The notes under the pieces: generated by a model
What the model was told of the DNA's origin: nothing
Database searches by the model: none
Seen by the model: only the letters and a program-made list of their open reading frames with translations
DNA from: Salinisphaera sp002433465
Lineage (GTDB): Bacteria; Pseudomonadota; Gammaproteobacteria; Nevskiales; Salinisphaeraceae
Assembly: GCF_040361435.1 (NCBI RefSeq)
Contig: NZ_APNL01000006.1
Location: forward strand, 124,001 to 188,000
Length of the DNA: 64,000 nt
Reading direction: 5' to 3'
Part shown: piece by piece, positions 52,376 through 61,396 of the stretch
Layout: each line of letters opens with the position of its first letter
Numbering within the stretch: the stretch's first letter is position 1
Made by a program: the position numbers and the translations under genes

Positions 52376-52462
52376 CGGCGCGTTCGAGGCCGGCGCTTAG
52401 CCTTGTCGCTGCGCGCTGTTATCCTTGGCGTTATTGTTTTTTGACGTTCCAAGGAAACCGTC

Positions 52463-52870
52463 ATGGCCGAAAACGAAATGCCCGAGATCCAGGTCGATGC
52501 CGACAGTCTCTATCGCGAAGAGTCTTTCACAGATCTTAAAGTCGGCAGCATCCGCCGCCTGGTGCCCGTGACCAAGGAAGGCGACGACGACAGCTCGCGC
52601 GAAACCCGCTACGAAGGCTCGGCCAGCCTGATGACGCCGGCCGGCAGCCTGCCGCTGTCGTTCGAACTCGAAGCCGACACGCTGGCGGGCGCGATCGATC
52701 AGTTCCCGGATGCGGTCAACGCCGCGGCCGAACGCGCGATCGAGGAACTCAAGGAAATGCAGCGCCAGCAAAGCCAGCAGATCCAGGTGCCGGGCCAGGG
52801 CGGCTACGGCGGTGGCCAGGGCGGCTTTGGTGGCGGCCAGCAGGGCGGCGGCGGTCGTATCCAGTTCTAG
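52463..52870 (+). CDS. Small cytoplasmic protein with glycine-rich tail, unknown
   Basis: The 135-residue protein starts at ATG 52463 with AAGGAAACC upstream. Residues 1-110 are acidic and ordered-looking (SFTDLKVGSIRRLVPVTKEG, SLPLSFELEADTLAGAIDQF), ending in a Glu/Lys/Gln helix. Residues about 111-131 are Gly/Gln-rich (GGYGGGQGGFGGG) and the end is GRIQF. It lacks a signal or membrane segment. The tail resembles low-complexity tails of RNA-binding or SSB-like proteins, but no such domain is seen. I assign no function. Confidence 0.75.
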   Translation: MAENEMPEIQVDADSLYREESFTDLKVGSIRRLVPVTKEGDDDSSRETRYEGSASLMTPAGSLPLSFELEADTLAGAIDQFPDAVNAAAERAIEELKEMQRQQSQQIQVPGQGGYGGGQGGFGGGQQGGGGRIQF

Positions 52871-52886
52871 TCGCGATCGCGAACGC

Positions 52887-53096
52887 CTAGTAGTGCGGCG
52901 GCGTTTCGTCCAGGTTCGGGACGTCGCCGCCTTCGGACTCTGCCAGCGCGCCCATACGCGATTCGAGCTGTTCGTATCGCGCGTTAAGACGATCGATTTC
53001 GCGGCTCTGGGCATAGACCAGATCGCTGAGCTGTTCGATGGTGGCGTCCTGATAGGCGATACGCATTTCCAGCGTTTCGATGCTCGATGCGCTCAT
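52887..53096 (-). CDS. slyX: SlyX family protein
   Basis: The 69-residue protein is nearly all coiled coil (IETLEMRIAYQDATIEQLSD) and ends in PPHY, the SlyX hallmark. Its molecular role is unknown. Its ATG overlaps the stop of the HIT-family gene (ATGA), so the two form an operon, convergent to the glycine-rich protein gene. Confidence 0.93.
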   Translation of the reverse strand: MSASSIETLEMRIAYQDATIEQLSDLVYAQSREIDRLNARYEQLESRMGALAESEGGDVPNLDETPPHY

Positions 53097-53512
53097 GCCA
53101 GCCCCGCGGGATCGAGGCCCAGGTCGCCCGCCAGGCGATCGCGCAGCGTGGCGATCATGGTCGGGCTGTAGTCGCTGGATTCATCGAGATTCCCCCATAC
53201 CGGGCGCGGCCAGCAGGGGTCGTTCTGGTGGCGGGCAATGATGTGGATATGCATCTGGGCAACCTGATTGCCCAGGGTCGCCACGTTGAGCTTGTCGGCC
53301 TCGAATTCGCCGGCCACGAAGCGTGACAGGGCGCGCACCTGGGCGCTGACGCGCGCGTGTTCGTCGTCATCGAGCTGGTGCCAGTCGATGGCGGCGGTAT
53401 CCACGACCAGTATCAGCCAGCCGACGGCGGCGTTGCGGTGGAGTAGAACGCTCGCCCGCTCAAGGCTGCCCAGTACATGGCAGTCGGTCAGCAGTTGTTC
53501 GTCGATGTGCAT
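53093..53512 (-). CDS. HIT-family hydrolase
   Basis: I place the start at ATG 53512 (MHIDEQLLTDCHVLG), 139 residues, because alignment with short gammaproteobacterial HIT proteins begins here; an in-frame ATG at 53566 lacks family resemblance upstream. The HIT motif is QMHIHIIARHQND, in the form HxHxxxR of this subgroup rather than HxHxH, and is followed by PRPVWG. HIT proteins cleave nucleoside phosphoramidates or dinucleoside polyphosphates. The exact substrate is unknown. Confidence 0.87.
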   Translation of the reverse strand: MHIDEQLLTDCHVLGSLERASVLLHRNAAVGWLILVVDTAAIDWHQLDDDEHARVSAQVRALSRFVAGEFEADKLNVATLGNQVAQMHIHIIARHQNDPCWPRPVWGNLDESSDYSPTMIATLRDRLAGDLGLDPAGLA

Positions 53513-53628
53513 TCGGTCGGGCTCTGGGTACAAAACGATCGGCGCTATCCGCGCCGCGCGCTTCATTGTATAAGATCGACAGGGTACGGCCGGCCAGGGG
53601 CGGCCGGTAGATTTCAATCGGGGGAACG

Positions 53629-53814
53629 ATGGACGCAATCAGGGGCTGGATCGACGTGATTCAGGGTGGGGGCTGGTCAGGCCTGTTGATGGCCGGCTTT
53701 GCGGTCGTGGTGGTGATGTTTATTTTCGCCTTCATTTCGAACCGGTATTTCTGGATCGTGCTGGCGCTGGTTGCCGCGGGCTTTGGCGCCTACTACATGC
53801 TTTATCTTCGCTAG
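53629..53814 (+). CDS. Small membrane protein (61 residues), unknown
   Basis: ATG 53629 is preceded by GGGGGA at good spacing. The protein has two hydrophobic segments (about residues 19-35 and 41-58) with a short FISNRYF turn, starting MDAIRGWIDVIQGGG. No family is recognised. It lies 69 bases before the potassium transporter gene on the same strand and could be a partner of it, but nothing shows this. Confidence 0.7.
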   Translation: MDAIRGWIDVIQGGGWSGLLMAGFAVVVVMFIFAFISNRYFWIVLALVAAGFGAYYMLYLR

Positions 53815-53883
53815 CGCGGTAGCGCGCCGTTGCGGTTTGTGCTTAATTATTAGCGTTCGCCAAATCGGTCTCCTGTCTCTTAC

Positions 53884-55221
53884 TTGAAGATCTGGTCGTT
53901 ACGTCTTCCCGCGTTCGTGCGCCGTCGCCGCCCGGTCACGCTGGTGCTCTGGGGTTACGCCTTCTACGTGGCCTGCGGCTTTGCCCTGTTATGCATGCCG
54001 TTCGCGCACGAACGTACCGGCCTGTCCTGGCTCGACCATCTGTTCACGGCGACCTCGGCCGTATCCACGACCGGGCTGGTGTCCATCAGTCCGTCGGGCA
54101 GCTACAGCTTTTTCGGCGAGCTGACCATTCTCGGGCTGATCCAGCTCGGCGGTATCGGCTACATGACGCTGGGCTCGTTCGTGATCCTGGCATTGCGCCA
54201 ACGCCTGGACGCCATGCATCAAGGCGTGGCTCGCAGCGCGTTCGTATTGCCGCGCGATATGAACGTAGGCGCCTTCATCCGGGCGGTGGTGCTGTTCACG
54301 CTGGCGATCGAATGCATCGGTGCGGTGCTGTTGACCGCGCTGTTCGCGCAGGCAGGTACGCCCGATCCGGTCTGGAACGGGGTCTTTCACGCGGTGTCGG
54401 CGTTTTGTACTGCGGGCTTCAGCCTGTTCGATACCAGCCTTGAAGACTATCGCGCGAACGCTGGCATCGTCATTGTGGTCGCCAGCCTGAGTTATCTGGG
54501 TGCAATCGGCTTCATCGTCATGAGCGACTGGTGGCGCTGGATCACGCGGCGGCGTGGTCCGTCGCTGACCTCGGGCATCATCCTGCGCGTGACGTTCTGG
54601 CTGGCGCTGATCGGTACCGTGTCGATCGCAATCACCGACGCCCATCTGGCCGAAATGCCGTGGGATGAGCGGGTGCTGGCGGCGTTCTTCCAGGTGATGA
54701 CGGCGATGACCACGGTCGGCTTCGATACGGTGCCGATCGCGAACCTGGGCTCGGCATCGATCCTGCTGCTTCTGGTCGCCATGGTCATGGGCGCCTCACC
54801 GTCCGGCACGGGCGGCGGTATCAAGTCGACCACGGTGGCGATCTTCTACGGCGCGGTACGCGGCGCGCTGGCCGGGCGCGACTCGATCCGGCTGCTGGGC
54901 GAGACGATCAGCCGTCGGCGCATTCATATGGCGGTGGCAGCGGCGGGCTTCTATATCGGCGCGCTCGTTGTCGGCATGGCCGCGCTCATGCTGGTCGAGG
55001 ATCAGGACTTTCTGATGCTCATGTTCGAATCGGCCTCGGCGATCGGTACCGTCGGTCTAAGCCTGGGCGCCACGGCCGAACTCAGCGTCGCCGGCAAATG
55101 GGTCGTGATCGCCATGATGTTCATCGGCCGCCTGGGGCCGATTACCGTCGGCGTGGCCCTGTTCCCGAGAGCCGAGGAAAAGGATTCCCCGGCGCGCGGC
55201 GGCGCCGACCTGGCGGTCTGA
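53884..55221 (+). CDS. ktrB: Potassium transporter of the TrkH/KtrB family
   Basis: The 445-residue membrane protein has four repeated pore regions: ATSAVSTTGLVSI, HAVSAFCTAGFSLF, VMTAMTTVGFDTV and ESASAIGTVGLSLG, each with the filter glycine. SPSGTGGGIKSTT and MFIGRLGPITVG are family blocks. The length and lack of extra N-terminal helices favour KtrB over TrkH. The only start I find is TTG 53884 with no clear ribosome site, so the N-terminus is uncertain. No KtrA/TrkA regulatory subunit gene is adjacent. Confidence 0.88.
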   Translation: MKIWSLRLPAFVRRRRPVTLVLWGYAFYVACGFALLCMPFAHERTGLSWLDHLFTATSAVSTTGLVSISPSGSYSFFGELTILGLIQLGGIGYMTLGSFVILALRQRLDAMHQGVARSAFVLPRDMNVGAFIRAVVLFTLAIECIGAVLLTALFAQAGTPDPVWNGVFHAVSAFCTAGFSLFDTSLEDYRANAGIVIVVASLSYLGAIGFIVMSDWWRWITRRRGPSLTSGIILRVTFWLALIGTVSIAITDAHLAEMPWDERVLAAFFQVMTAMTTVGFDTVPIANLGSASILLLLVAMVMGASPSGTGGGIKSTTVAIFYGAVRGALAGRDSIRLLGETISRRRIHMAVAAAGFYIGALVVGMAALMLVEDQDFLMLMFESASAIGTVGLSLGATAELSVAGKWVVIAMMFIGRLGPITVGVALFPRAEEKDSPARGGADLAV

Positions 55222-55228
55222 ACGGGCT

Positions 55229-55869
55229 TCAGCGTGCCGAGGGCGAAAGCGCCAGCCGCAGCCCAAAGCCGATAATCACCGTGCCGGTGATGCCATCGAG
55301 CGAGCGCGTGACCGACGGCTTTGCCAGCGCACGGGCAAAGGGGCGCGTGGCCGCGATCAGCAGTACGAAACAAGCCAGGGTCAATCCCGCATGGATCGCG
55401 GCCAATAGCGTGCTGAAAGCCACGACGTCGACGCCTGCCGGCATGAACTGCGGCAGAAAGCTCACGTAGAACACGCCCACCTTGGGTTGAGCAGGTTCGT
55501 GCCCAGGCCGCGCAGCAGCCAGCCGCGCGCCGAGTGGCGGCGCTCATGAGGGACATCGCCCCGGCTGCGCTCGTGGCCGGTCACGGCCGAACGCAGCATG
55601 CCGACGCCAAGCCAGACGAGATAGGCCGCCCCCGCGAACTTGACGAGGCGATACGCGCTATCGGACACCGCGAGCAGCGCGCCCAGACCGCAGGCCGCGA
55701 CCAGTCCCCAAACGAAAACCCCGGCCACGATGCCGATCGCCGCGCATAGCGCATCGCGGGCATTGTCGACGGCGGCCGTGCGTAGCACCAGCGCGGTGTC
55801 GATGCCGGGCGTGAGGGTCATCAACCCGGCAGCTAAAGCAAAGCTTGCGATCGCGGTCGGTATGTCCAT
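55229..55869 (-). pseudogene. LysE/RhtB-type amino acid exporter broken by a one-base deletion
   Basis: The 5' part (55462-55869) encodes TLTPGIDTALVLRTAAVDN and GAAYLVWLGVGMLRS, the start of a LysE-family exporter, and runs off after LRGLGTNLLNPRWACST. The 3' part (from 55229 up to about 55485) continues in another frame with KVGVFYVSFLPQFMPAG. The family sequence would read NLLNPKVGVFYVSF, so one C is missing from a CCC run at 55484-55486 (GGG on the plus strand). Restoring it gives about 213 residues, the normal length. It is either a recent inactivation or a homopolymer sequencing error. Confidence 0.85.
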
Positions 55870-56027
55870 GGTGCGTGTCGCCGGATATGCGGTGTGTGCC
55901 CGGTCCGCTGAAAAACGGAATGCATGGGCGCAGACAGTCGTGATGCGGCTTAGAGGTCAGCGCGGAGCTCGCCGCGCAAAATCGACCGATCAGGGCGGCG
56001 CACATGAAGGCGTGCGCGCGGGAGTGA

Positions 56028-56114
56028 TGGTGCCCGGGGCGAGAATCGAACTCGCACTCTGTTGCCAGAACCGGATTTTGAGTCCGGCGCGTCTACCAGT
56101 TCCGCCACCCGGGC
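56028..56114 (-). tRNA. tRNA-Leu (anticodon CAA)
   Basis: The minus strand folds as a class II tRNA of 87 bases including an encoded CCA. The acceptor arms GCCCGGG (56114-56108) and CCCGGGC pair. The anticodon stem CCGGA/TCCGG encloses loop CTCAAAA with anticodon CAA at 56080-56078, reading UUG. A long variable arm (TCTGGCAACAGA region) and a T-arm with GTTCGATTC are present. Confidence 0.96.
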
Positions 56115-56180
56115 AGGTGATGGGCGCGCAGTATACCGCTGTCGCCGCATGTGACCAATGCATGGCCGTGCTGAACGCGC

Positions 56181-57689
56181 TCAATAATCGGCGAGAATCG
56201 ATTCCATATCGGTTTGATACGCGGTTACCGTCTGGCGATAGCTCAGCGACGGCCGCGACGAGGTGCCGTTGATGACGAAGGCGAAGGCGCCGTAGCCGCC
56301 GTTCTGCAGACGGAAATAGCCGGCCAGCGCGCGCACGGTGACCGGTTCGCTGAGCGTGCCGGTCTTGGCGTTGATACGCGTGAGCCAGTCGAAGTTGCCC
56401 TGCTTGAGCGTGCGCGACGGCGCCGAAAGCGGCACCGGGATACTGCCGTAGAACGCCGGGAACAACGACGGCTGCCGGTACATATACGACAGCAGGGCCA
56501 CCAGGTCCCGTGCCGAGAGCTTGTTACTCACCGCCAGACCGCTGCCGCTGTCGAGAAGGGCACCGTTGCCGGCATTGGCCTGCATGGGGAAGCTTTCGCG
56601 CAGCGCGCGATCGGCGAGCGCTTCCAGCGACTGGGAGGCCAGCGGCAGGGTGAGCGGCCGGTTGTAGCCGCTGTCGGCAGCGAGATCGAGCGTGAGCACA
56701 TCCGCCATGTAGTTGTTGGAATAGGCCATGAGCGGAATCAGCTGCTCGGCCAGCGTTTCGCTTTCTACCTGTGCGAGTGTTTCGCCGTTGCCGGCATTGC
56801 CCTGTACGCGCGTGCTGCCGGTCACCGTGATGCCCATGTCGGCGAGCATGGCCGAGAGCACTCGCGCGGTATCCTCGGCGGGGCCGGTGACTGCGCGATG
56901 GATCTTGTACGGGCCGGTGCCCATCGGCACCGAGCCGCGCAGATGCAGGGTGGACATGCCGTTGTCGTAGCTGCGCCAGACACTCAGGCTCGGACGCGTA
57001 CCGGGCAGAGTGGTGCTGACATCATTGGCGATGCGGTAGCCGGTCAGACCACGTGGCAACAACGCGACCCGGGCCGGGTCGCCGGCGCGTTCGCCGGCAT
57101 AGACGTTGGTCTGCACGGTGGCAAAGTTCACCCCTGCCGACGACAGCGGCGCGCTGTAGGCATGCGAGGCCACGCGCTGGGCATCGCAGCGATCCTTGGT
57201 CAGGCACGGGACGGTGCCGAACAGACCGTCGTCGACCACCAGGTCGCCGTTGACCCGGGTAATCCCGCGTTCCCGCAGGCCATTGATCAGCCGCCACAGG
57301 CGGGCATTGTCGAGCGCCGGATCGCCGCCGCCCACGAACACCAGGTTGCCGTTGAGGGTATTGCCGGAGACGCTGCCGCTGCTCTTGAAGCGGCTCGTGA
57401 AGCGATGGGCCGGGCCGAACTGCTCGAGCCCCGCGGCCGCGGCGAAGAGCTTGCTGACCGACGCCGGCGTGAGCCGCTGGTCGGCGTTGATCTCGTCGAT
57501 GACCGCCATGTCGTCGAGGCGGATCACCATGGCGCTGACCTGGGCCTGGCTGGACAGCGACCGCAACGAATCGAGATAGGATGCCGCACTGGCCGGCAGG
57601 GCGATGAAGAGCAGGCAGGCCATGAGCGCTGTCGCGACCACCCGGCCGGACGACGACCGGCTTCGGCCCGAGTTACGAACGATGAACAT
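56181..57689 (-). CDS. dacB: D-alanyl-D-alanine carboxypeptidase/endopeptidase (PBP4, DacB)
   Basis: I choose ATG 57689 (AGGGATAAG upstream), 502 residues, which begins with a basic stretch and a signal peptide (ALMACLLFIALPASAA). The active-site motifs are SVSK (Ser77 to Lys80), SNN in LMAYSNNYMAD and KTG in NAKTGTLS. The large insert typical of the PBP4 class C enzymes lies between motifs one and two. It cuts D-Ala-D-Ala and peptide cross-links in the periplasm. Divergent from tgt, 123 bases away. Confidence 0.94.
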   Translation of the reverse strand: MFIVRNSGRSRSSSGRVVATALMACLLFIALPASAASYLDSLRSLSSQAQVSAMVIRLDDMAVIDEINADQRLTPASVSKLFAAAAGLEQFGPAHRFTSRFKSSGSVSGNTLNGNLVFVGGGDPALDNARLWRLINGLRERGITRVNGDLVVDDGLFGTVPCLTKDRCDAQRVASHAYSAPLSSAGVNFATVQTNVYAGERAGDPARVALLPRGLTGYRIANDVSTTLPGTRPSLSVWRSYDNGMSTLHLRGSVPMGTGPYKIHRAVTGPAEDTARVLSAMLADMGITVTGSTRVQGNAGNGETLAQVESETLAEQLIPLMAYSNNYMADVLTLDLAADSGYNRPLTLPLASQSLEALADRALRESFPMQANAGNGALLDSGSGLAVSNKLSARDLVALLSYMYRQPSLFPAFYGSIPVPLSAPSRTLKQGNFDWLTRINAKTGTLSEPVTVRALAGYFRLQNGGYGAFAFVINGTSSRPSLSYRQTVTAYQTDMESILADY

Positions 57690-57812
57690 CTTATCCCTGA
57701 GCGCGCGACGAAAGGCGCCAGTGTAGAGCCAGCGCGGGTACGGACTCAATTTGACGATTACCGTAGGCCCAGCCGTCGACGGCATGCGTTGGCGTGTCTA
57801 AACTGCGCGGCC

Positions 57813-58946
57813 ATGCTAAACCTGCTTAACCAATCCGGCGCCGCGCGCCGCGCGCGCCTCACCCTGCCGCACGGGGTGGTGGACACCCCCACCTTCATGC
57901 CGGTGGGCACCTACGGGACGGTCAAGGGTATGACGCCAGAGGAACTCGAAAGCCTCGGCGCGCAAATCGTGCTCGGCAACACCTACCATTTAATGCTGCG
58001 CCCGGGTACCGAGATTATCGAGCAGCATGATGGCCTGCACGGCTTCATGCACTGGGACAAGCCGATCCTCACCGACTCGGGTGGGTTTCAGGTGTGGAGC
58101 CTGGCGGAAATGCGCAAACTCACCGAGGACGGCGTCGCGTTTCGTTCGCCGCTGGACGGCTCGCGCCAGTATCTGTCGCCTGAACGTTCGATCGAAGTTC
58201 AGCACGCGCTGAACTCGGATATCGTCATGTGCCTGGACGAGTGTACGGACTACCCGGTGCCCAAGCAGGATGCCGCGGCTTCGATGCAGCTGTCCATGCG
58301 CTGGGCCGCGCGCTGTCGGGCCGCCCACGGCGACAGCGCCAACCTGCTTTTCGGCATCAATCAAGGCAGCGTGTTCGCGGATCTGCGCGCCGAGTCGATG
58401 GCCGCGCTGGTGGATATCGGTTTCGACGGCTATGCCATCGGCGGTGTCTCGGTAGGCGAGGCCTGGGCCGACAAGGCCGCCGTGCTGGAAGGCGTGCTGC
58501 CGGTCACGCCTAGCGATTATCCGCGCTATCTCATGGGCGTGGGCACGCCTTCGGATCTGGTGGCGGCGGTGTCGTTCGGTATCGATATGTTCGATTGCGT
58601 GATGCCCACCCGCAACGCCCGCAACGGCTACCTGTTTACCTCGCAAGGCGTGGTCAAGATCAAGAACGCCGTACACAAGCACGATACGGGGCCGCTCGAC
58701 GCCAACTGCGGTTGCCCCACCTGCCAGAACTACAGCCGCGCCTATCTGCATCATCTGTATCGCTGTGGCGAAATTCTCGCCGCGCGCCTGAATACCTGGC
58801 ATAACCTGTATTACTATCAGACGCTTATGCAGCGTATTCGCACGGCGATCGAATCGGATCGCTACGAAGCGTTCATGCGCGAGTTCTTTACCGGGCCCGA
58901 GGGGTCGGGGACCGCGCAGGCGGCCTATTTCGGTTACGGGGTCTAG
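57813..58946 (+). CDS. tgt: tRNA-guanine transglycosylase
   Basis: The 377-residue enzyme has FMPVGTYGTVKGMTPEEL, ILTDSGGFQVWSL with Asp88, GGVSVGEAWADK, FDCVMPTRNARNG with the nucleophile Asp, and the zinc site CGCPTC...C...H near residues 307-340. It exchanges guanine 34 for preQ1 in queuosine tRNAs. The N-terminus MLNLLNQSG is slightly shorter than usual. It opens the tgt-yajC-secD-secF run; queA, its frequent upstream neighbour, is replaced here by the divergent dacB. Confidence 0.96.
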   Translation: MLNLLNQSGAARRARLTLPHGVVDTPTFMPVGTYGTVKGMTPEELESLGAQIVLGNTYHLMLRPGTEIIEQHDGLHGFMHWDKPILTDSGGFQVWSLAEMRKLTEDGVAFRSPLDGSRQYLSPERSIEVQHALNSDIVMCLDECTDYPVPKQDAAASMQLSMRWAARCRAAHGDSANLLFGINQGSVFADLRAESMAALVDIGFDGYAIGGVSVGEAWADKAAVLEGVLPVTPSDYPRYLMGVGTPSDLVAAVSFGIDMFDCVMPTRNARNGYLFTSQGVVKIKNAVHKHDTGPLDANCGCPTCQNYSRAYLHHLYRCGEILAARLNTWHNLYYYQTLMQRIRTAIESDRYEAFMREFFTGPEGSGTAQAAYFGYGV

Positions 58947-58978
58947 GGTGTGTCGTCATATCTCATGACGACACGCCC
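58946..58978 (+). terminator. Strong hairpin directly after tgt
   Basis: Fourteen bases (GGGTGTGTCGTCAT) pair with ATGACGACACGCCC, one pair being T-G, around the loop ATCTC. The stem begins in the tgt stop codon. No T-run follows, so it may be an attenuator, a processing site or a rho-assisted terminator between tgt and yajC. Confidence 0.55.
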
Positions 58979-59091
58979 TGGCCGGCGTGGCTTTGTATAA
59001 CTCGTGTCCTGAAGGCCCCGACTGCTGTGGCATACTACGCCGCTCGGTCGAGCGCGCACGCGCCAACCTCCGTTTTCAATCGAGGTAAATT

Positions 59092-59418
59092 ATGGATTTT
59101 CTGATTTCGCCGGCCTATGCGCAGGCGGGCGGCCAGGCGGGCGGCATCATGCCCACCCTGATCATGGTCGGGCTGTTCTTCGTGTTCATGTATTTCATGA
59201 TCATCCGCCCGCAGATGAAGCGCCAGAAAGAACACAAGAAGCTGCTCGAAAGCCTGGACAAGGGCGTCGAGGTCGTCACCTCGGGTGGCGTGGCCGGCAA
59301 GATCCGTCAGGTGGGTGAAAACTTCATCGTGGTGGAAGTGTCGGAAGGCGTGGAGATTCGCATCCAGAAAAACGCCGTGGCCAGTGTGGTACCCAAAGGC
59401 ACGCTGGACTCGCTGTAA
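59092..59418 (+). CDS. yajC: Sec translocase accessory protein YajC
   Basis: The 108-residue protein has one membrane helix (GGIMPTLIMVGLFFVFMYFM in the main part) followed by RPQMKRQKEHKKLLESLDKG, VVTSGGVAGKI and the conserved end. YajC associates with SecDF-YidC at the inner membrane. CGAGGTAAAT precedes the ATG. The usual neighbours, secD and secF, follow. Confidence 0.96.
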   Translation: MDFLISPAYAQAGGQAGGIMPTLIMVGLFFVFMYFMIIRPQMKRQKEHKKLLESLDKGVEVVTSGGVAGKIRQVGENFIVVEVSEGVEIRIQKNAVASVVPKGTLDSL

Positions 59419-59497
59419 GCGTATTTTCGCGGCGGTATCGGCACGCCTGCCCGCCCAGTGCGGCCGTCGCCCGCTGTAGACCGTTGATCGGGGCCCT

Positions 59498-61351
59498 ATG
59501 AATCGCTACCCATTATGGAAATATCTCCTGCTGCTGCTCGTGCTCGCGGCAGGCGTGCTGTATGCGTTGCCCAACCTCTACGGCGAGCAGCCGGCGGTTC
59601 AGGTGTCCAACGCCGAGGGTGAGGCCGCGACCCCGGCCCTGGTACAGCGGGTGCGCAGCACGCTTACCGATGCCGACGTGGCCCCCGAGGACATTACCCT
59701 CGAAGACGGGCGCCTGCTCGCGCTCTACCAAAGCACGGAAGCGCAGCTGCGAGCCGCCGGCGTGCTCAAGCGTCAGCTGGGCAACGATTACACGGTGGCC
59801 TTGAACCTGGCGCCGAGCACGCCCGACTGGCTGCGTGCCGTCGGCGCCGAGCCGATGGCCCTGGGCCTGGACCTGCGCGGTGGCGTGCATTTCCTGCTTG
59901 AAGTGGATATGGAAACGGTCTTCAACGAGACCTACGACCGCTATGCGCGCGACATTCCGCGTTTTCTGCGCGACGAATCCATTCGCTACAGCCGCGCATC
60001 GCGCGAGGGCGACTCGGTACGGCTGCAGTTCCCCAATGCCCAGGTCATGGACGAGGCCTCCGATGCGCTCGCCAGCGAGTTCGACGTGCTGCGCTTCAAC
60101 GAGGCCCCGGACGCCGACAACACGCTCGTCGCCACCCTGACCGAAACCGAACAGAAGCGCATCGCCGACTTCGCGCTGCAGCAGAACCTCACCACCCTGC
60201 GTAATCGCGTCAACGAGCTGGGCGTGGCCGAACCGCTGGTCCAGCGCCAGGGCGAGTCGCGTATCGTCGTCGAACTGCCGGGCGTCCAGGACACCGCCGA
60301 AGCCAAGCGCCTGCTCGGCAAGACCGCGACCCTGGAATACCGTCTCGTCGCCCAGGGCCAGGACGCCCAGGCGGCAGAACGCACCGGCAACATACCCGCC
60401 GGCACCGAGCTTTATCACACCCGCGACGGTCGCCCGATTCTGCTCGAGCAGGACGTGATCGCCTCCGGGGATCAGCTCGTGGATGCCTCCTCGGGATTCG
60501 ATCAGCAGTCGGGGAGCCCGGCCGTGTTCGTCACCCTCGACGGTCAGGCCGCCAGCAAGATGTTCGATACCACCTCTGCCCATGTTGGCGACCCGATGGC
60601 GGTGCTGTTCATCGAAAACCGGATCGACACGCGCTACGAGAACGGCGAGGAGATCCGCGAACGCAAGAAGGTCGAGGAAGTCATCAGCGTCGCGAATATT
60701 CGCAGCGCTTTCGGCAAGCGTTTCCAGACCACCGGCCTGGAACGCGGCGAAGCCCACGACCTGGCCCTGCTGCTACGCGCCGGCGCGCTCGCCGCGCCCG
60801 TGAACATCGTCGAAGAACGCACCATCGGTCCGAGCCTGGGTGCGGACAACATCGCCCAGGGGCGTCTGGCCGTGATCGTGGGCTTTCTGCTCGTGATCGT
60901 GTTCATGACCGTCTACTACCGCGGCTTCGGTCTGTTCGCCAACGCCGCGCTGATGATGAATCTCGTGCTCATCGTGGCGCTGCTGTCGCTGCTGCAGGCC
61001 ACCCTCACGCTGCCGGGCATTGCCGGCATCGTGCTCACCGTGGGTATGGCGGTCGACGCCAACGTGCTGATCTTCGAGCGAATACGTGAAGAGCTCGATG
61101 CCGGCAACACGCCCCAGTCGGCGATCAAATCCGGCTACGACAAGGCGTTTTCGTCGATTGCCGACGCCAACGTCACCACGCTGATCGCGGCGGTCGTGCT
61201 GTTCGGTTTCGGCACCGGGCCGATCAAGGGCTTTGCCGTAACCCTGTCGCTGGGCATCATCACGTCGATGTTCACGGCCATCGTCGGTACCCGTGCGATC
61301 GCCAATCTCGTCTACGGTCGCAAACGCCGTCTACAGAAATTGTCGATCTAG
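59498..61351 (+). CDS. secD: Protein translocase subunit SecD
   Basis: The 617-residue protein has an N-terminal membrane helix (YLLLLLVLAAGVLYALPNLY), large periplasmic domains with LGLDLRGGVHFLLEVDME and PGVQDTAEAKRLLGKTATLE, and five C-terminal helices with TVGMAVDANVLIFERIREEL, the proton-path region. It aids release and backward-slip prevention of secreted proteins on the periplasmic side, with SecF. Start ATG 59498 follows GGGGCCCT. Confidence 0.96.
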   Translation: MNRYPLWKYLLLLLVLAAGVLYALPNLYGEQPAVQVSNAEGEAATPALVQRVRSTLTDADVAPEDITLEDGRLLALYQSTEAQLRAAGVLKRQLGNDYTVALNLAPSTPDWLRAVGAEPMALGLDLRGGVHFLLEVDMETVFNETYDRYARDIPRFLRDESIRYSRASREGDSVRLQFPNAQVMDEASDALASEFDVLRFNEAPDADNTLVATLTETEQKRIADFALQQNLTTLRNRVNELGVAEPLVQRQGESRIVVELPGVQDTAEAKRLLGKTATLEYRLVAQGQDAQAAERTGNIPAGTELYHTRDGRPILLEQDVIASGDQLVDASSGFDQQSGSPAVFVTLDGQAASKMFDTTSAHVGDPMAVLFIENRIDTRYENGEEIRERKKVEEVISVANIRSAFGKRFQTTGLERGEAHDLALLLRAGALAAPVNIVEERTIGPSLGADNIAQGRLAVIVGFLLVIVFMTVYYRGFGLFANAALMMNLVLIVALLSLLQATLTLPGIAGIVLTVGMAVDANVLIFERIREELDAGNTPQSAIKSGYDKAFSSIADANVTTLIAAVVLFGFGTGPIKGFAVTLSLGIITSMFTAIVGTRAIANLVYGRKRRLQKLSI

Positions 61352-61396
61352 CATGCGGACTTTCCGTCCGCGTTTTTGCCCCATGTCGAGTCTCGA

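Noticed and set aside
53629..55221. Small membrane protein as the missing KtrA subunit
   Set aside because: It has no nucleotide-binding domain; it is only two helices long.
56214..58946. A 910-residue open frame covering the antisense of dacB and all of tgt
   Set aside because: Only the last 377 residues are tgt, which has its own ATG at 57813. The upstream part is the mirror of dacB and matches no family.
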